From Calothrix sp. NIES-4101 (GTDB taxonomy: Bacteria; Cyanobacteriota; Cyanobacteriia; Cyanobacteriales; Nostocaceae): a stretch of 64,000 bases of DNA. The notes beneath the pieces were generated by a model. That model was given only the letters and a program-made list of their open reading frames with translations. It was not told where the DNA came from and made no database searches. The translations under genes and the position numbers were made by a program. This document shows positions 55,079 to 64,000 of this stretch, piece by piece. Position 1 is the stretch's first letter. Every line of letters begins with the position of its first letter. Location: the NCBI GenBank assembly GCA_004296455.1, contig AP018280.1, positions 3,472,001 through 3,536,000 on the forward strand, read 5' to 3'.

Positions 55079-56836
55079 CTAATTATTCGACTGATTATCT
55101 ACAGAACTACGCTCCTGTACTTCCTGTGTCGGCACAACAACATCCGCACCAGAAGAACGCTTAGAAGAACTTGGAGGTTCCGTAGGTACAACCACTGAAT
55201 TTGCTGGACGTGACGGTGTTTGCGATCGCGTTTGTGAGGATTTTTTCTTCTCGACGGGGGCACTATTGGAGTCGCGTACTGTTCGCAATCGATCAACTAA
55301 GGAAGGTGAAGCAGGTGTTTGCGGTGTATTCGCTGAACCATTTCCCCTGTCTTCACTATTACGACGTGTTCCTGTTGTGTTATTACCTGCTGGCGTTTCA
55401 TTACTACCAGGAGAATTGCGATCGTTACTATAATTGCTAGGTTTGGTTGTAGAGGTATCGCCACTTTCAGAACTACCAGCATTTGGAGACTTTTCAGAAT
55501 TTAGATTGTTGCTATCAGTTCTAGAATTGCCACTAGTTGAGCTTGGTTCGCTATCAATTCGACGGCGACGTTTGTTGCGGCGTGTCGGAGTTGAGGTACT
55601 TGCTTCTATACGAGATGTTGCCGACGAGTCACTAGCTTCCTGGGCTGTACTTTCGGCTCTGGGAGACTGGCTTACTGTTGGTGCTGCGGAAAAGTTGCCA
55701 ACAGGTGGAAAGTTATTTTGTTGTTCATCTGCTGGAGATGGCGCTTTTGTGACGGGGTTTGAGGCGAAGCGGATGGAGCTAAAACCGGCGGCAGCTGCCA
55801 GCATGGAAATACCAACACCAATAAATACCTTGGGTGTCATGGCTTTCTTGGCTATTGCTTTGATATTTTCTTGTCTGCGAGGTACTTGTTTTTGAGGAGC
55901 TACAGGGGAAGAACTTCCGACTTGGGTTGCGGCAACTGCGGCTGCTACCTTTGGCGCTTTTTGGCTCGATAAATCTATGGTTTGGACTGCATGGGTTGCC
56001 AGTGGTTGAGGTGTTGGCACAGCTAAGGCACTAGGTAATAGTTTTAACCATTCAGCGACTGTTGCCGGGCGAAATTTCGCATCAACTGCCATCCCCCGCA
56101 TAATAGCCTGATTAACTGCGGCACTCAGATGGGGTTGCAGTTCACGAGGAGATGGCATTTTTTCGCGATCGCGTAATAATGCTGGCATTGGCAATTGTCC
56201 TGTCAGCAAAGTGTAAAGCGTCGCGGCTAAACCATAAACGTCGGTGGCTGGAGTACGTGGCGCTTGGGAAAGGTATTGTTCGATGGGTGAAAATCCCTCG
56301 GAAACCATCCCAGTGTGGGTTTGTCTAACTCCACTATTAAATTCGCGGGCAATGCCAAAGTCGATCAGCACTACTTCCTGAGTACCTTGGCGGAGAATAA
56401 TGTTATCGGGCTTAATATCGCGGTGCAGCAAACCGTTTTTATGGACTACTTCTAAAGCGGCTCCAATTTGACGGACATAGTGAATGGCTGTGGCTTCGTT
56501 TAGAGGCATTCCCGCCATGACATAGGCTTCTCCCAAGGTTTCGCCAGGGATATATTCCATTACCATGTATGGCAATCCAGCCTCTATAAAGAAGTCGCTG
56601 ACTCTAACGATATTTGGATGTACGCAAGTAGCTAAACGTCGTGCTTCATCCTGGAATTGACGCTCAAATTTGGCAAAATCAGGATGTTGTCGCAGTTTTT
56701 CATTCAGGGTTTTAATCACCACTACCTGATGCAAAAAATGATGATTGGCTTTGAATGTAATACCAAAGCCTCCCCGACCGATTTCCCGGTCTAGAGTATA
56801 TTTGCCACCCTGTAATGTTGTACCAGCAGCTACCAT
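55079..56836 (-). CDS. Membrane-anchored Ser/Thr protein kinase
   Basis: This is a 585-residue Hanks-type kinase. The Gly loop is [11 protein letters not shown] (20-30), the Lys K42, the catalytic loop HRDIKPDN (138-145) and the metal loop DFG (159-161), so it should be active. A juxtamembrane stretch leads to one membrane segment (about 336-355). The external or lumenal 230 residues are low-complexity, rich in Ser, Thr, Asn and Pro, with basic patches ([12 protein letters not shown]), and have no known sensor fold. Its substrates are unknown. Confidence 0.95.
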   Translation of the reverse strand: MVAAGTTLQGGKYTLDREIGRGGFGITFKANHHFLHQVVVIKTLNEKLRQHPDFAKFERQFQDEARRLATCVHPNIVRVSDFFIEAGLPYMVMEYIPGETLGEAYVMAGMPLNEATAIHYVRQIGAALEVVHKNGLLHRDIKPDNIILRQGTQEVVLIDFGIAREFNSGVRQTHTGMVSEGFSPIEQYLSQAPRTPATDVYGLAATLYTLLTGQLPMPALLRDREKMPSPRELQPHLSAAVNQAIMRGMAVDAKFRPATVAEWLKLLPSALAVPTPQPLATHAVQTIDLSSQKAPKVAAAVAATQVGSSSPVAPQKQVPRRQENIKAIAKKAMTPKVFIGVGISMLAAAAGFSSIRFASNPVTKAPSPADEQQNNFPPVGNFSAAPTVSQSPRAESTAQEASDSSATSRIEASTSTPTRRNKRRRRIDSEPSSTSGNSRTDSNNLNSEKSPNAGSSESGDTSTTKPSNYSNDRNSPGSNETPAGNNTTGTRRNSEDRGNGSANTPQTPASPSLVDRLRTVRDSNSAPVEKKKSSQTRSQTPSRPANSVVVPTEPPSSSKRSSGADVVVPTQEVQERSSVDNQSNN

Positions 56837-57659
56837 AATAATTTTTGGTTAGAGATTTGCTTTTGAGTTTGCTTTGGGCAGTTTAATTATTTGATTTTAG
56901 ATGAGTCTCAACGATTCACACATATCATTCAGCGATTATTCCACTAAATCCAGTTCACATTGAAGTTCCTAGTTTATAACTTTTGGTAGAGGCTGAAACA
57001 TCAAAAAGGTGCATGTTTTCCGAATCAAAAAATAATCGCGGGAATTTATAAGGGCTAATTATGCTTCTCAGTGTCGTCATCACTAAAGCCATAACTCAGC
57101 TAGTTCTGCCCTTTGACGCTAAAAATGCCCTTTTAGTTGCGAAGCTGGCTATTTTTTAACATTTCAGGCATATTTTTAACATTTCGGGCATCAACTTTTG
57201 CATGTTAACTTTCTCCTGTTAATCACCAACTAAATCAGCCACTAAAATAAAATTTGCTCAAAAAAAATATAGTACAAGCATTTTATAGCAAGTTTGCGAA
57301 AAGTCAGCATTTTGCCTCTAAATTATTTATCAATAATCGAACTTAGTACAGCATTTCGTAAATCCGTGACGAAATAAGTGACCTATTGGTAAAGCTTTGG
57401 GAGACTCAATAACGCTACGAACTTGTGAAATGTTGTACTTAGGTACTTAATGACTGGCTAGGCTGAATTAGACTGAAAATCCTTGGTGATTAATTACAAA
57501 ATGCAGTACATCCTGTAACTTTCAAAACACTGATTACTGGATTCTGGATTTTGCTGTAACTTTGCGATCGCTAAATTATTTACTTTTGGCACAAAGGTGG
57601 TACATCTGAACAAGATTCTGCTATACCTGATAGTTGGCTAATATACAAGACGACTTTTG
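56837..57659. other. 820-bp noncoding spacer with duplicated 20-mer
   Basis: This is a long gap between the divergent kinase and HEAT-like genes. The only structured part found is a tandem 20-base duplication at 57152-57191. Promoters for both genes should lie here. No RNA gene was recognised. Confidence 0.5.
57152..57191. repeat. 20-bp direct tandem duplication
   Basis: The two copies read ATTTTTAACATTTC[A/G]GGCAT (20 bases each), with one substitution plus a base-length difference at the left edge. The repeat is intergenic. Confidence 0.75.
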
Positions 57660-59051
57660 ATGATGAATCCTACAAGTTATCAACCACCTGTAGATAAGCT
57701 GTTGACTCTGGGATTAAACCTCGCCAATCAGCAGCACGACTATATTGCTGAATTAGGTTTGGGTTCGCAACACATACCCGATTTAATCAGGATGGGGGTT
57801 GATAGTGCCTTGTTAAATGCCGAATCTGGTAGTTTGGAAGCCTGGGCACCTGTTCATGCTTGGCGGGCATTAGGACAATTACGGGCAGAAGATGCGATCG
57901 CGCCGTTAATAGAATTATTTCACGACTTGGAAGATAGTGACGCGGTAAGTGAAGAATTACCCAAGGTTTTTAGTGATATTGGTGCTGTGGCGATTTCTCA
58001 GCTTGCTGCTTACTTAGCTGATGATTCCCATAAGTTATTGTCACGTGTGAATGCTATTAATAGTTTGGAGGAAATTGCCAAACAGGATGAGAATGCGCGA
58101 AATCTTTGTATCGTCGTGTTAACTCAGCAGTTACAAAAGTATCAACAAAATTCTCCCGAATTGAATGGCTTTATTATCGCTGCGTTAATCAATTTGCAAG
58201 GAAAAATTTCTGCACCTGTGGTTAAATTAGCATTTGAGTCACAGCAGGTTGCAGAGGATATTGTTGGTAATTGGGCAGATGTTCAAGAGTGTTTAGGTAT
58301 TAGTTCTGAGGATGAGTTACAGGAGTTGCGAATAGAAGCATTCCTGGAATTTGCCAAGATTGCAGAAGTTGCGACACCAGTAGTAGAAATTACAACACCA
58401 ATTTCTGAATTTGAGATTGAAGCAGAACACGATTTAGAAGAAGTTGGCAATGAAGAGCATGAAAAAGAACAAAATGTCATTTATGAGTTAAGTTCACAGG
58501 TTGAAAATCTAGAAATTAACCAAGAAGAAGTTTCCACTAACTCTGATATCATTGCCAATAAAAACATAGCTGAAATTGATATTGTTGAGAAACTACCTAT
58601 CAAGGAGCAAGAGGTTACAGAGCTAATTGCCGATACTAGCCAAGCAGAAATTACACCAGAAAATATTGTTGATAATTCGTTAAGTATAGGAGAAGAAACT
58701 GTCGAGGAAACAACTTCAGATATTGATGTTATTCCTGAAGCGACAATCACTGTAGAGGAAACCGAGATTAATATTGTCGATAATATTGCTAATGATTCTC
58801 TGGAAGTAAGCAACAATCTATCAAAAAAAGATCAAGATAAAAATATAAATCATAGTCAAGATGAAATCGATAAATCTTTGACAGAAATTAGAGAAGAGAT
58901 AAATTCAGTTGCTCCAAAATTGATAGAATCAATCGTTCCCGATCAAAATAGAGGTTTTGGCAAGCTGAGTAGTTCCAAAGAGAAGGATAAAGAAAAAGAT
59001 AAAGAAAAATTTAAGCACAAGAAAAAGAAACGTAATTTTATTGATTTGTAA
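57660..59051 (+). CDS. HEAT-repeat-like protein with acidic middle and Lys-rich tail
   Basis: This is a 463-residue protein. The first 225 residues are helical and HEAT/DUF1186-like (PPVDKLLTLGLNLANQQHDY; APVHAWRALGQLRAEDAIAP; SRVNAINSLEEIAKQDENAR). Residues about 235-400 are highly acidic and probably disordered, with many Glu, Ile and Thr. The last 50 are Lys-rich (KDKEKDKEKFKHKKKKR, ending NFIDL). The combination suggests a binding platform for a protein or nucleic-acid partner, with a charged tail. The ATG codons at 57660 and 57663 are both possible starts. Its function is unknown. Confidence 0.75.
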   Translation: MMNPTSYQPPVDKLLTLGLNLANQQHDYIAELGLGSQHIPDLIRMGVDSALLNAESGSLEAWAPVHAWRALGQLRAEDAIAPLIELFHDLEDSDAVSEELPKVFSDIGAVAISQLAAYLADDSHKLLSRVNAINSLEEIAKQDENARNLCIVVLTQQLQKYQQNSPELNGFIIAALINLQGKISAPVVKLAFESQQVAEDIVGNWADVQECLGISSEDELQELRIEAFLEFAKIAEVATPVVEITTPISEFEIEAEHDLEEVGNEEHEKEQNVIYELSSQVENLEINQEEVSTNSDIIANKNIAEIDIVEKLPIKEQEVTELIADTSQAEITPENIVDNSLSIGEETVEETTSDIDVIPEATITVEETEINIVDNIANDSLEVSNNLSKKDQDKNINHSQDEIDKSLTEIREEINSVAPKLIESIVPDQNRGFGKLSSSKEKDKEKDKEKFKHKKKKRNFIDL

Positions 59052-59196
59052 TTATTATTTTGAGAACACAATACGGTTCAGAATAGCCAAGAGAATCAGT
59101 CTTAACTGATAAGTGGTTTACTTTAACTTTTCTACAAAAAATGCGAAACATGAATATCATGTCTTGCGAATTGCTTGTGATTATTTGTTCGCGTTA

Positions 59197-59204
59197 CTTG
59201 ATTT
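59197..59204. repeat. Left target-site duplication of the IS
   Basis: CTTGATTT directly outside the left terminal repeat. It is identical to 60379-60386. Confidence 0.9.
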
Positions 59205-59222
59205 GGGAGCATCCACTTTTGG
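59205..59222. repeat. Left terminal inverted repeat of the IS
   Basis: GGGAGCATCCACTTTTGG. It is an exact inverted match of 60361-60378. Confidence 0.93.
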
Positions 59223-59231
59223 CAGAAAGAC

Positions 59232-60302
59232 TCAAATAGCAAGCAAACCATTGAGATAAGCACAACGAACAGAAAGAATTTGGTTGACACTCTCAACATT
59301 CCACTGTGCGCCAGAAATTTTAATCCTAGTGCCAATCTGTTTAATCGCAGACTCAACCGCACCAGAACCAATAGGACAAAGTTGTTCAGCTTGGTAATAG
59401 TTGTAGTTGACAATACGAGAGCGATGTTTATTAAGATAAGCCATGAAGTTTTTCGCCTGTTTACCTCGGCAATGAAGAAATAAAGCCTGAGTATTATCTA
59501 CCTGACCCTGCCATAAAAGAGTTTCAGCAACTTTAAGCCGCTTTAAAGAACCACCAACTTTATAGAGATTTTCTTTGAGGTGATACCAATCTAAGATTTC
59601 CCAACGCTCAAAGTTCCCTGGTTTACCAAACTCTTTGACGAGATTCCATACGCCATCATGACCATCCCCCAAGCAAACAAGTGGGTTAACGAGATTTTGA
59701 CTATTAACATAATCAACTAATGATTGGTTGTCATCAAAAAAGGCACCATAGTAAATCCCTTGCAGACGAACGGTTTTATAATCTCGCCAGTGACAGCCTG
59801 CTTTCGGTTGACCTCTCTTGTCGGACTTTTCCTCCATCTACACTGACTTCTGAAACTGCTTGTTTTGCAAGTGGTAGTTGAAAATCTTGTGACAGCACTA
59901 ATTTTTGTTGCGTTGAGTGACCCACTTTGACTCCTGTCAATGCCTCAACTTCAATTTCTGCTTTTTGGTATGATTCGTTAGCTGACAGCCTTAAACAACA
60001 CTTTTGAAGTAATGGACTTAACCGGGTTCTTGGCTTCAAACCCAGTTTCTGTAACTGTTTGGCTTTAAGAGTCAGTTCCCCCACTAAGCTTTTAATTTTC
60101 CTGGTTTTACCTACCTTTGTTCCAGTTTTTTGTTCGATAAAAAAAGGGCTATTTCTGGACTGACTAGTTCTAATATTTGACTCCGAACTGTTTTTTCTAT
60201 ACCTTCGAGGTCTGTCAGCTTACTTTTATCTGCTTCTTCATACAGTAGTGTTGACAATTCTTGTAAACAGGCTTTAATTCTTTCTTGTTTATCCTGGTTC
60301 AT
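59232..60302 (-). pseudogene. ISKra4-family transposase, two frameshifts
   Basis: The transposase is read leftward from ATG 60302 (MNQDKQERIKACLQELSTLL) to TAA 59232 in three frames. The first frameshift is in a run of seven A (60139-60145, seven T on the coding strand), where SPEIALFL changes into IEQKTGTKVGKTR. The second is near 59800-59835, where VSVDGGKVRQE changes into GQPKAGCHWRDYKTVRLQG. The rest is intact and family-typical: LVCLGDGHDGVWNL, EILDWYHLKENLYKVGGSLK, CPIGSGAVESAIKQI, ISGAQWNVESVNQILSVRCA. With both shifts repaired the protein would be close to 360 residues. Confidence 0.88.
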
Positions 60303-60360
60303 GGTAAGTCATCCACACTGTGTTATCTGTTCTTATATTCTCCCAGAACTTGTATATCTT

Positions 60361-60378
60361 CCAAAAGTGGATGCTCCC
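60361..60378. repeat. Right terminal inverted repeat of the IS
   Basis: CCAAAAGTGGATGCTCCC, the exact inverse of 59205-59222. Confidence 0.93.
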
Positions 60379-60386
60379 CTTGATTT
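60379..60386. repeat. Right target-site duplication of the IS
   Basis: CTTGATTT directly outside the right terminal repeat. It is identical to 59197-59204. Confidence 0.9.
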
Positions 60387-60884
60387 CTCCATCTCCATGT
60401 TTGTTTTTATCGTAGTGATTTAAGTGCAACTAATATTGACAAGCCTGATTGCCAGTTAGATTTAATTAAATGAAAACTGAAAGAAAACTGTAGTGTCATC
60501 TCCTAAATCTTTTTGACTGTAACCGCATACTTGGTCAATTTTTCTGCATAAAGATTGGTATAGGTAAAAATACAATTTTTAAAAATCACAAACCATAAAA
60601 TGAAAAGTTTAAGATGAGTTTAAAGGTTTTTCAACTTATCCAATCAATATCTCAGCACCATATTGATTTGATACGTGCAATCAAAATTGTTGTAACCTCC
60701 ACCTTCACTTTTCCATCCGTCATACCAAAAAAATCTCTAGCTTTACAAACCACACCGAACGGTTAACGATAAGATAGAATTATTAAAGCTTGTTTACAGA
60801 ACTATCAAAACAATCCGACTTCTGTTATGGCAGGCATGTAAAAACTAATATCTAAAAACCATCTACAGTACCAAAACGCGCACT
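60387..60884. other. Spacer upstream of typA
   Basis: About 500 bases of AT-rich noncoding DNA that should hold the typA promoter. No terminator or repeat other than the IS edge was recognised. Confidence 0.5.
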
Positions 60885-62678
60885 ATGACGCTCCCTATCC
60901 GTAACGTCGCTATTATCGCCCACGTAGACCACGGCAAAACCACCTTGGTTGATGCCCTCTTGAGACAATCCGGCATTTTCCGCGAAGGCGAAGACGTTCC
61001 GGATTGCGTCATGGACTCAAACGACTTGGAGCGCGAGCGCGGCATTACTATTCTCTCCAAGAATACAGCTGTTAAATATGGCGAGACTCTAATTAATATT
61101 GTCGATACTCCTGGACACGCTGACTTCGGTGGCGAAGTTGAACGAGTATTAGGCATGGTTGACGGTTGTATCTTAATCGTTGACGCAAACGAAGGTCCAA
61201 TGCCACAAACACGCTTCGTATTGAAAAAAGCGCTTGAAAAAGGTCTTCGTCCGATTGTCGTTGTTAACAAAATCGATCGCCCCCAAGCTGAACCCCACAG
61301 TGCTATTGATAAAGTCCTCGACTTGTTCCTCGAACTAGGTGCGGATGACGACCAGTGTGACTTCCCTTATCTGTTTGCTTCTGGTTTATCTGGATTTGCA
61401 AAAGATAAGTTGGAAGACGAATCCAAAGACATGAAACCCTTGTTCGAGGCAATTTTACGCCACGTTCCACCCCCAGTTGGTGACGTAAACAAACCTTTAC
61501 AGTTGCAAGTTACCACCCTCGATTATTCCGAATATTTGGGACGCATCATTATTGGTCGTATCCACAACGGTGTGATTCGTATGGGACAACAAGCAGCACT
61601 CGTCACAGAAACTGGTGCGATAGTCAAAGCCAAAGTTTCAAAATTGATGGGCTTTGAAGGCTTGAAACGGGTAGAAATGCAAGAAGCTAGTGCTGGTTAT
61701 ATTGTTGCCGTCGCTGGTTTTGCGGATGCGAATATTGGTGAAACGATCACCGATCCTAACGATCCGCAAGCATTGCCACTAATTAAAGTGGACGAACCAA
61801 CTTTACAAATGACCTTCTGGGTAAATGATTCGCCTTTTGCTGGACAAGAAGGTAAATTGGTGACATCAAGACAGGTGCGCGATCGCTTGATGCGTGAACT
61901 GGAAACCAACGTAGCTTTGCGTGTGGAAGAAACTGACTCCCCTGACAAATTCTTAGTTTCGGGACGGGGTGAACTACACTTGGGTATCTTAATCGAAACG
62001 ATGCGTCGTGAAGGTTACGAATTTCAAGTTTCCCAACCACAGGTAATTTACCGCGAAGTAAACGGACAACCCTGCGAGCCTTATGAATTGTTAGTTTTAG
62101 ACATTCCTGAAGAAGCAGTGGGTAGCTGCATCGAACGTCTGGGACAACGTAAAGGCGAAATGCAGGATATGCAAGTCGGTGGTAATGGACGTACAAACCT
62201 CGAATTTGTGATTCCTGCCCGTGGTTTGATTGGTTTCCGGGGTGAGTTCATGCGGATGACTCGCGGTGAAGGTATCATGAACCACAGTTTCTTGGAGTAT
62301 CGCGGTTTGAGTGGCGAAATTGAAGCCCGTAATAAAGGGGTGTTAATTTCCTTCGAGGAAGGTGTTTCCACATTCTACGCCATGAAAAACGCTGAAGATA
62401 GAGGCGCTTTCTTCATTACTCCTGGTACCAAAGTTTACAAAGGTATGATTGTTGGCGAACATAATCGTCCCCAAGATTTGGAATTGAACGTTTGTAAAAC
62501 CAAGCAATTAACCAACCACCGTGCATCGGGCGGTGAAGAACTAGTGCAGTTACAAGCTCCTATCGATATGAGTTTAGAGCGTGCGCTAGAATACATCGGG
62601 CCTGATGAATTGGTGGAAGTCACACCGCAGTCAATTCGTTTGCGGAAAATGGCAAAAAAGCTCGCTGGTAGAAGATAA
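60885..62678 (+). CDS. typA: Ribosome-associated GTPase TypA/BipA
   Basis: This 597-residue translational GTPase acts on the ribosome, especially during stress and cold. G1 is [11 protein letters not shown]2 RERGITI, G3 [12 protein letters not shown] and G4 VNKIDRP. The beta-barrel domain follows, and the C-terminal [20 protein letters not shown] and [13 protein letters not shown] are typical of TypA rather than of EF-G or LepA. The length matches the family. A terminator follows. Confidence 0.98.
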   Translation: MTLPIRNVAIIAHVDHGKTTLVDALLRQSGIFREGEDVPDCVMDSNDLERERGITILSKNTAVKYGETLINIVDTPGHADFGGEVERVLGMVDGCILIVDANEGPMPQTRFVLKKALEKGLRPIVVVNKIDRPQAEPHSAIDKVLDLFLELGADDDQCDFPYLFASGLSGFAKDKLEDESKDMKPLFEAILRHVPPPVGDVNKPLQLQVTTLDYSEYLGRIIIGRIHNGVIRMGQQAALVTETGAIVKAKVSKLMGFEGLKRVEMQEASAGYIVAVAGFADANIGETITDPNDPQALPLIKVDEPTLQMTFWVNDSPFAGQEGKLVTSRQVRDRLMRELETNVALRVEETDSPDKFLVSGRGELHLGILIETMRREGYEFQVSQPQVIYREVNGQPCEPYELLVLDIPEEAVGSCIERLGQRKGEMQDMQVGGNGRTNLEFVIPARGLIGFRGEFMRMTRGEGIMNHSFLEYRGLSGEIEARNKGVLISFEEGVSTFYAMKNAEDRGAFFITPGTKVYKGMIVGEHNRPQDLELNVCKTKQLTNHRASGGEELVQLQAPIDMSLERALEYIGPDELVEVTPQSIRLRKMAKKLAGRR

Positions 62679-62770
62679 AACGATTGTGGATAGTAATTTT
62701 GGATTAGTACATAGTCCAAATTTCTCAAATCTACGTAATCAAATCTAGATCATATATAACTTGATTGAGA

Positions 62771-62793
62771 AAGCCCGCAAATGCGGGTTTTTT
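62771..62793 (+). terminator. Rho-independent terminator after typA
   Basis: CCCGCA-AA-TGCGGG, preceded by AAAG and followed by TTTTTT, is a strong stem with a T-run. Confidence 0.92.
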
Positions 62794-62818
62794 ATTGGGT
62801 ATTGGGCACTCCCCGTTT

Positions 62819-62900
62819 GTCCAAAATCTGGCAACCAACAGATACAGATATATCTCCATGTCTCCCTATCTCCCCGTCGCCGCGTCCTCATTTACTCCCC
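62819..62900 (+). repeat. Dispersed intergenic repeat, copy 4 (diverged)
   Basis: It starts TCCAAAATCTGGCAACCAAC and has CTCCATGTCTCCCTATCTCC and CGCCGCGTCCTC, the same order of blocks as copies 1 and 3. The TGTTACTTTCTTTT end is not present. It lies before the antiporter gene. Confidence 0.65.
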
Positions 62901-62951
62901 ACTCCTCACTTCCCAATTGATACAGTAGAGAGATGGTTTTTAGCAGAGGCA

Positions 62952-64000
62952 ATGCAGTTAGATTTAATGACTATTCCATTATCTTCATTACCTTTACTGG
63001 CATCTACAACCGAGACAGCAGATGGTTCACTGGTGTTAGCGTCCGTCCTGTTGAGTCTAGTCGTAATTTACTTTGCCAGCAAACTTGGCGGAGAATTATC
63101 AAATCGTGTTGGTTTGCCCCCTGTTTTAGGTGAACTTGTTGGCGGTGTTGTTTTTGGAGTCTCAGCACTACATTTACTCGTGTTTCCAGGAGAAAATGTT
63201 GATGCTTCAAGTTCACTGATTATGCAGTTTTTGGAATTTAGTGATGGTTTAACTCCAGAAGCTGCCAATGGTGTTTTTCAAGCACAGTCAGAAGTCATTT
63301 CGGTACTAGCAGAAATAGGCGTAATTATTCTGCTGTTTGAAATTGGCTTGGAGTCAAATCTCAAGGATTTAATGGCAGTTGGTCTCCAAGCAGTAGTAGT
63401 TGCTTGTATTGGGGTTGCTGTGCCTTTTGCGGCTGGTACTGCTGGGTTGATGATATTTTTTGGAATTTCGGCTGTTCCGGCAATTTTTGCAGGTGCAGCA
63501 TTGACAGCAACAAGTATTGGTATTACTTCCAGGGTACTTTCGGAACTTGGTAGACTGAATTCCAAAGAAGGGCAAATTATTCTTGGTGCTGCTGTCATTG
63601 ATGACATTTTAGGAATTATCGTGCTAGCTGTCGTGGCTAGTTTAGCCAAAGATGGTGTTGTCGATGTTTCCAAAGTCGTTTATTTAATTATTGCCGCCAC
63701 CGGATTTTTAGTAGGTGCGATCGCTCTCGGTAGTATATTCAGTAAAAGCTTTATCGCAGTTGTTGAGAGACTCAAAACCCGTGGTGATTTGATTTTACCT
63801 GCATTTATTTTCGCCTTTGTCATGGCATATATCGCCGCAGCTATCCACCTAGAAGCAATTTTAGGTTCTTTTGCCGCAGGTTTAGTACTTGATGAAAATG
63901 ACAAACGCAACGAATTACAGCAGCAAGTCATACCTATTGCTGATATGCTCGTACCGGTTTTCTTTGTCACAGTTGGTGCAAGAACTGACCTAAGTGTCCT
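62952..64000 (+). CDS. CPA2-family cation/proton antiporter (partial)
   Basis: From ATG 62952 (MQLDLMTIPLSSLPLLAS) the frame is open to the window edge, about 349 residues. It is a multi-pass membrane protein with family motifs RVGLPPVLGELVGGVVFG, VIILLFEIGLESNLKDLMAV, FAGAALTATSIGITSRVLSE and AAVIDDILGIIVLAVV, where the VIDD aspartates are the transport site. This is the NapA/KefB type that exchanges Na+ or K+ for protons. The C-terminus, which would show whether a regulatory TrkA-N domain is fused, lies outside. A later ATG (62967) could also be the start. Confidence 0.92.
   Translation, partial: MQLDLMTIPLSSLPLLASTTETADGSLVLASVLLSLVVIYFASKLGGELSNRVGLPPVLGELVGGVVFGVSALHLLVFPGENVDASSSLIMQFLEFSDGLTPEAANGVFQAQSEVISVLAEIGVIILLFEIGLESNLKDLMAVGLQAVVVACIGVAVPFAAGTAGLMIFFGISAVPAIFAGAALTATSIGITSRVLSELGRLNSKEGQIILGAAVIDDILGIIVLAVVASLAKDGVVDVSKVVYLIIAATGFLVGAIALGSIFSKSFIAVVERLKTRGDLILPAFIFAFVMAYIAAAIHLEAILGSFAAGLVLDENDKRNELQQQVIPIADMLVPVFFVTVGARTDLSV

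Larger units (their letters stand above)
59197..60386. mobile_element. ISKra4-like insertion sequence with 8-bp target duplication
   Basis: The element spans 59205-60378 (1174 bp). Its ends are perfect 18-base inverted repeats, GGGAGCATCCACTTTTGG at 59205-59222 and its complement at 60361-60378. Outside them, CTTGATTT occurs directly at 59197-59204 and 60379-60386, a perfect 8-base target duplication. Its transposase frame is broken. The interval listed here includes both target copies. Confidence 0.93.

Noticed and set aside
55434-55895. 153-codon frame on the plus strand inside the kinase gene
   Set aside because: It is the antisense shadow of the Ser/Thr-rich tail of the kinase.
61783-62196. 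137-codon frame antisense to typA
   Set aside because: typA is certain on the other strand; the shadow has no domain.
63278-63673. 131-codon frame antisense to the antiporter
   Set aside because: The sense frame has all CPA2 motifs; the antisense frame is an Ala/Thr-rich shadow.

Overview
The window looks like chromosomal DNA of a filamentous, probably heterocyst-forming cyanobacterium (Nostocales type). The evidence is the many HIP1 octamers (GCGATCGC), AT-rich spacers with short tandem repeats, cyanobacterial gene families (DUF760, DUF1816, DUF4332, a DUF6816-like protein) and an exopolysaccharide locus with the gene content of a heterocyst-envelope-polysaccharide (HEP) island. Species and strain cannot be read from the sequence.

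Positions 1-15830 are a polysaccharide locus. A leftward gene series holds a WcaF-like acyltransferase cut by the window edge, a DUF218 protein, one GT2 and six GT4 glycosyltransferases, a Wzy-like membrane protein and a HepA/MsbA-like ABC exporter. It is divergent from a Wzc-type chain-length regulator/BY-kinase across an 880-bp spacer. Positions 16000-30600 hold scattered single genes: a coiled-coil membrane protein, a lipoprotein, tRNA-Arg(UCU), three cyanobacterial unknowns, a retropepsin-like lipoprotein, carA, a STAS protein with no canonical start codon, Mini-RNase III, a SpoU rRNA methyltransferase with a repetitive basic N-terminus, DUF1816, an alpha/beta hydrolase, DUF4332 and a TetR regulator.

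Positions 30900-46500 hold an M16 peptidase pair (one catalytic, one without HxxEH), a B12-type radical SAM protein, an epimerase-like protein, a secreted DUF6816-like protein, a ChuX/HutX-like protein, a two-lobed retropepsin, mtnA, dxs, a TPR protein and a LysM-M23 endopeptidase. Positions 47000-58000 hold an HtrA protease, DUF760, scpB, ispD (a second MEP-pathway gene after dxs), a GT9 enzyme, an SNase-like nuclease, a peroxiredoxin/PerR divergent pair with palindromes between them, ung and a Ser/Thr kinase. From 57660 on there is a HEAT-like protein with an acidic and lysine-rich tail, an ISKra4-like insertion sequence with perfect terminal repeats and an 8-bp target duplication but a frameshifted transposase, typA, and a cation/proton antiporter cut by the right edge.

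Most genes outside the polysaccharide locus are housekeeping genes standing alone. Real co-operation is visible in the polysaccharide locus (sugar assembly, polymerisation, export, length control), the M16 pair and the peroxiredoxin/PerR pair. Spacers carry several repeat families: a roughly 90-bp dispersed element in at least four copies on both strands, a nested palindrome near 28.47 kb, and AGTCATT and TTAATGG arrays. No CRISPR array, prophage or rRNA operon was seen, and no convincing new multi-gene defence system.
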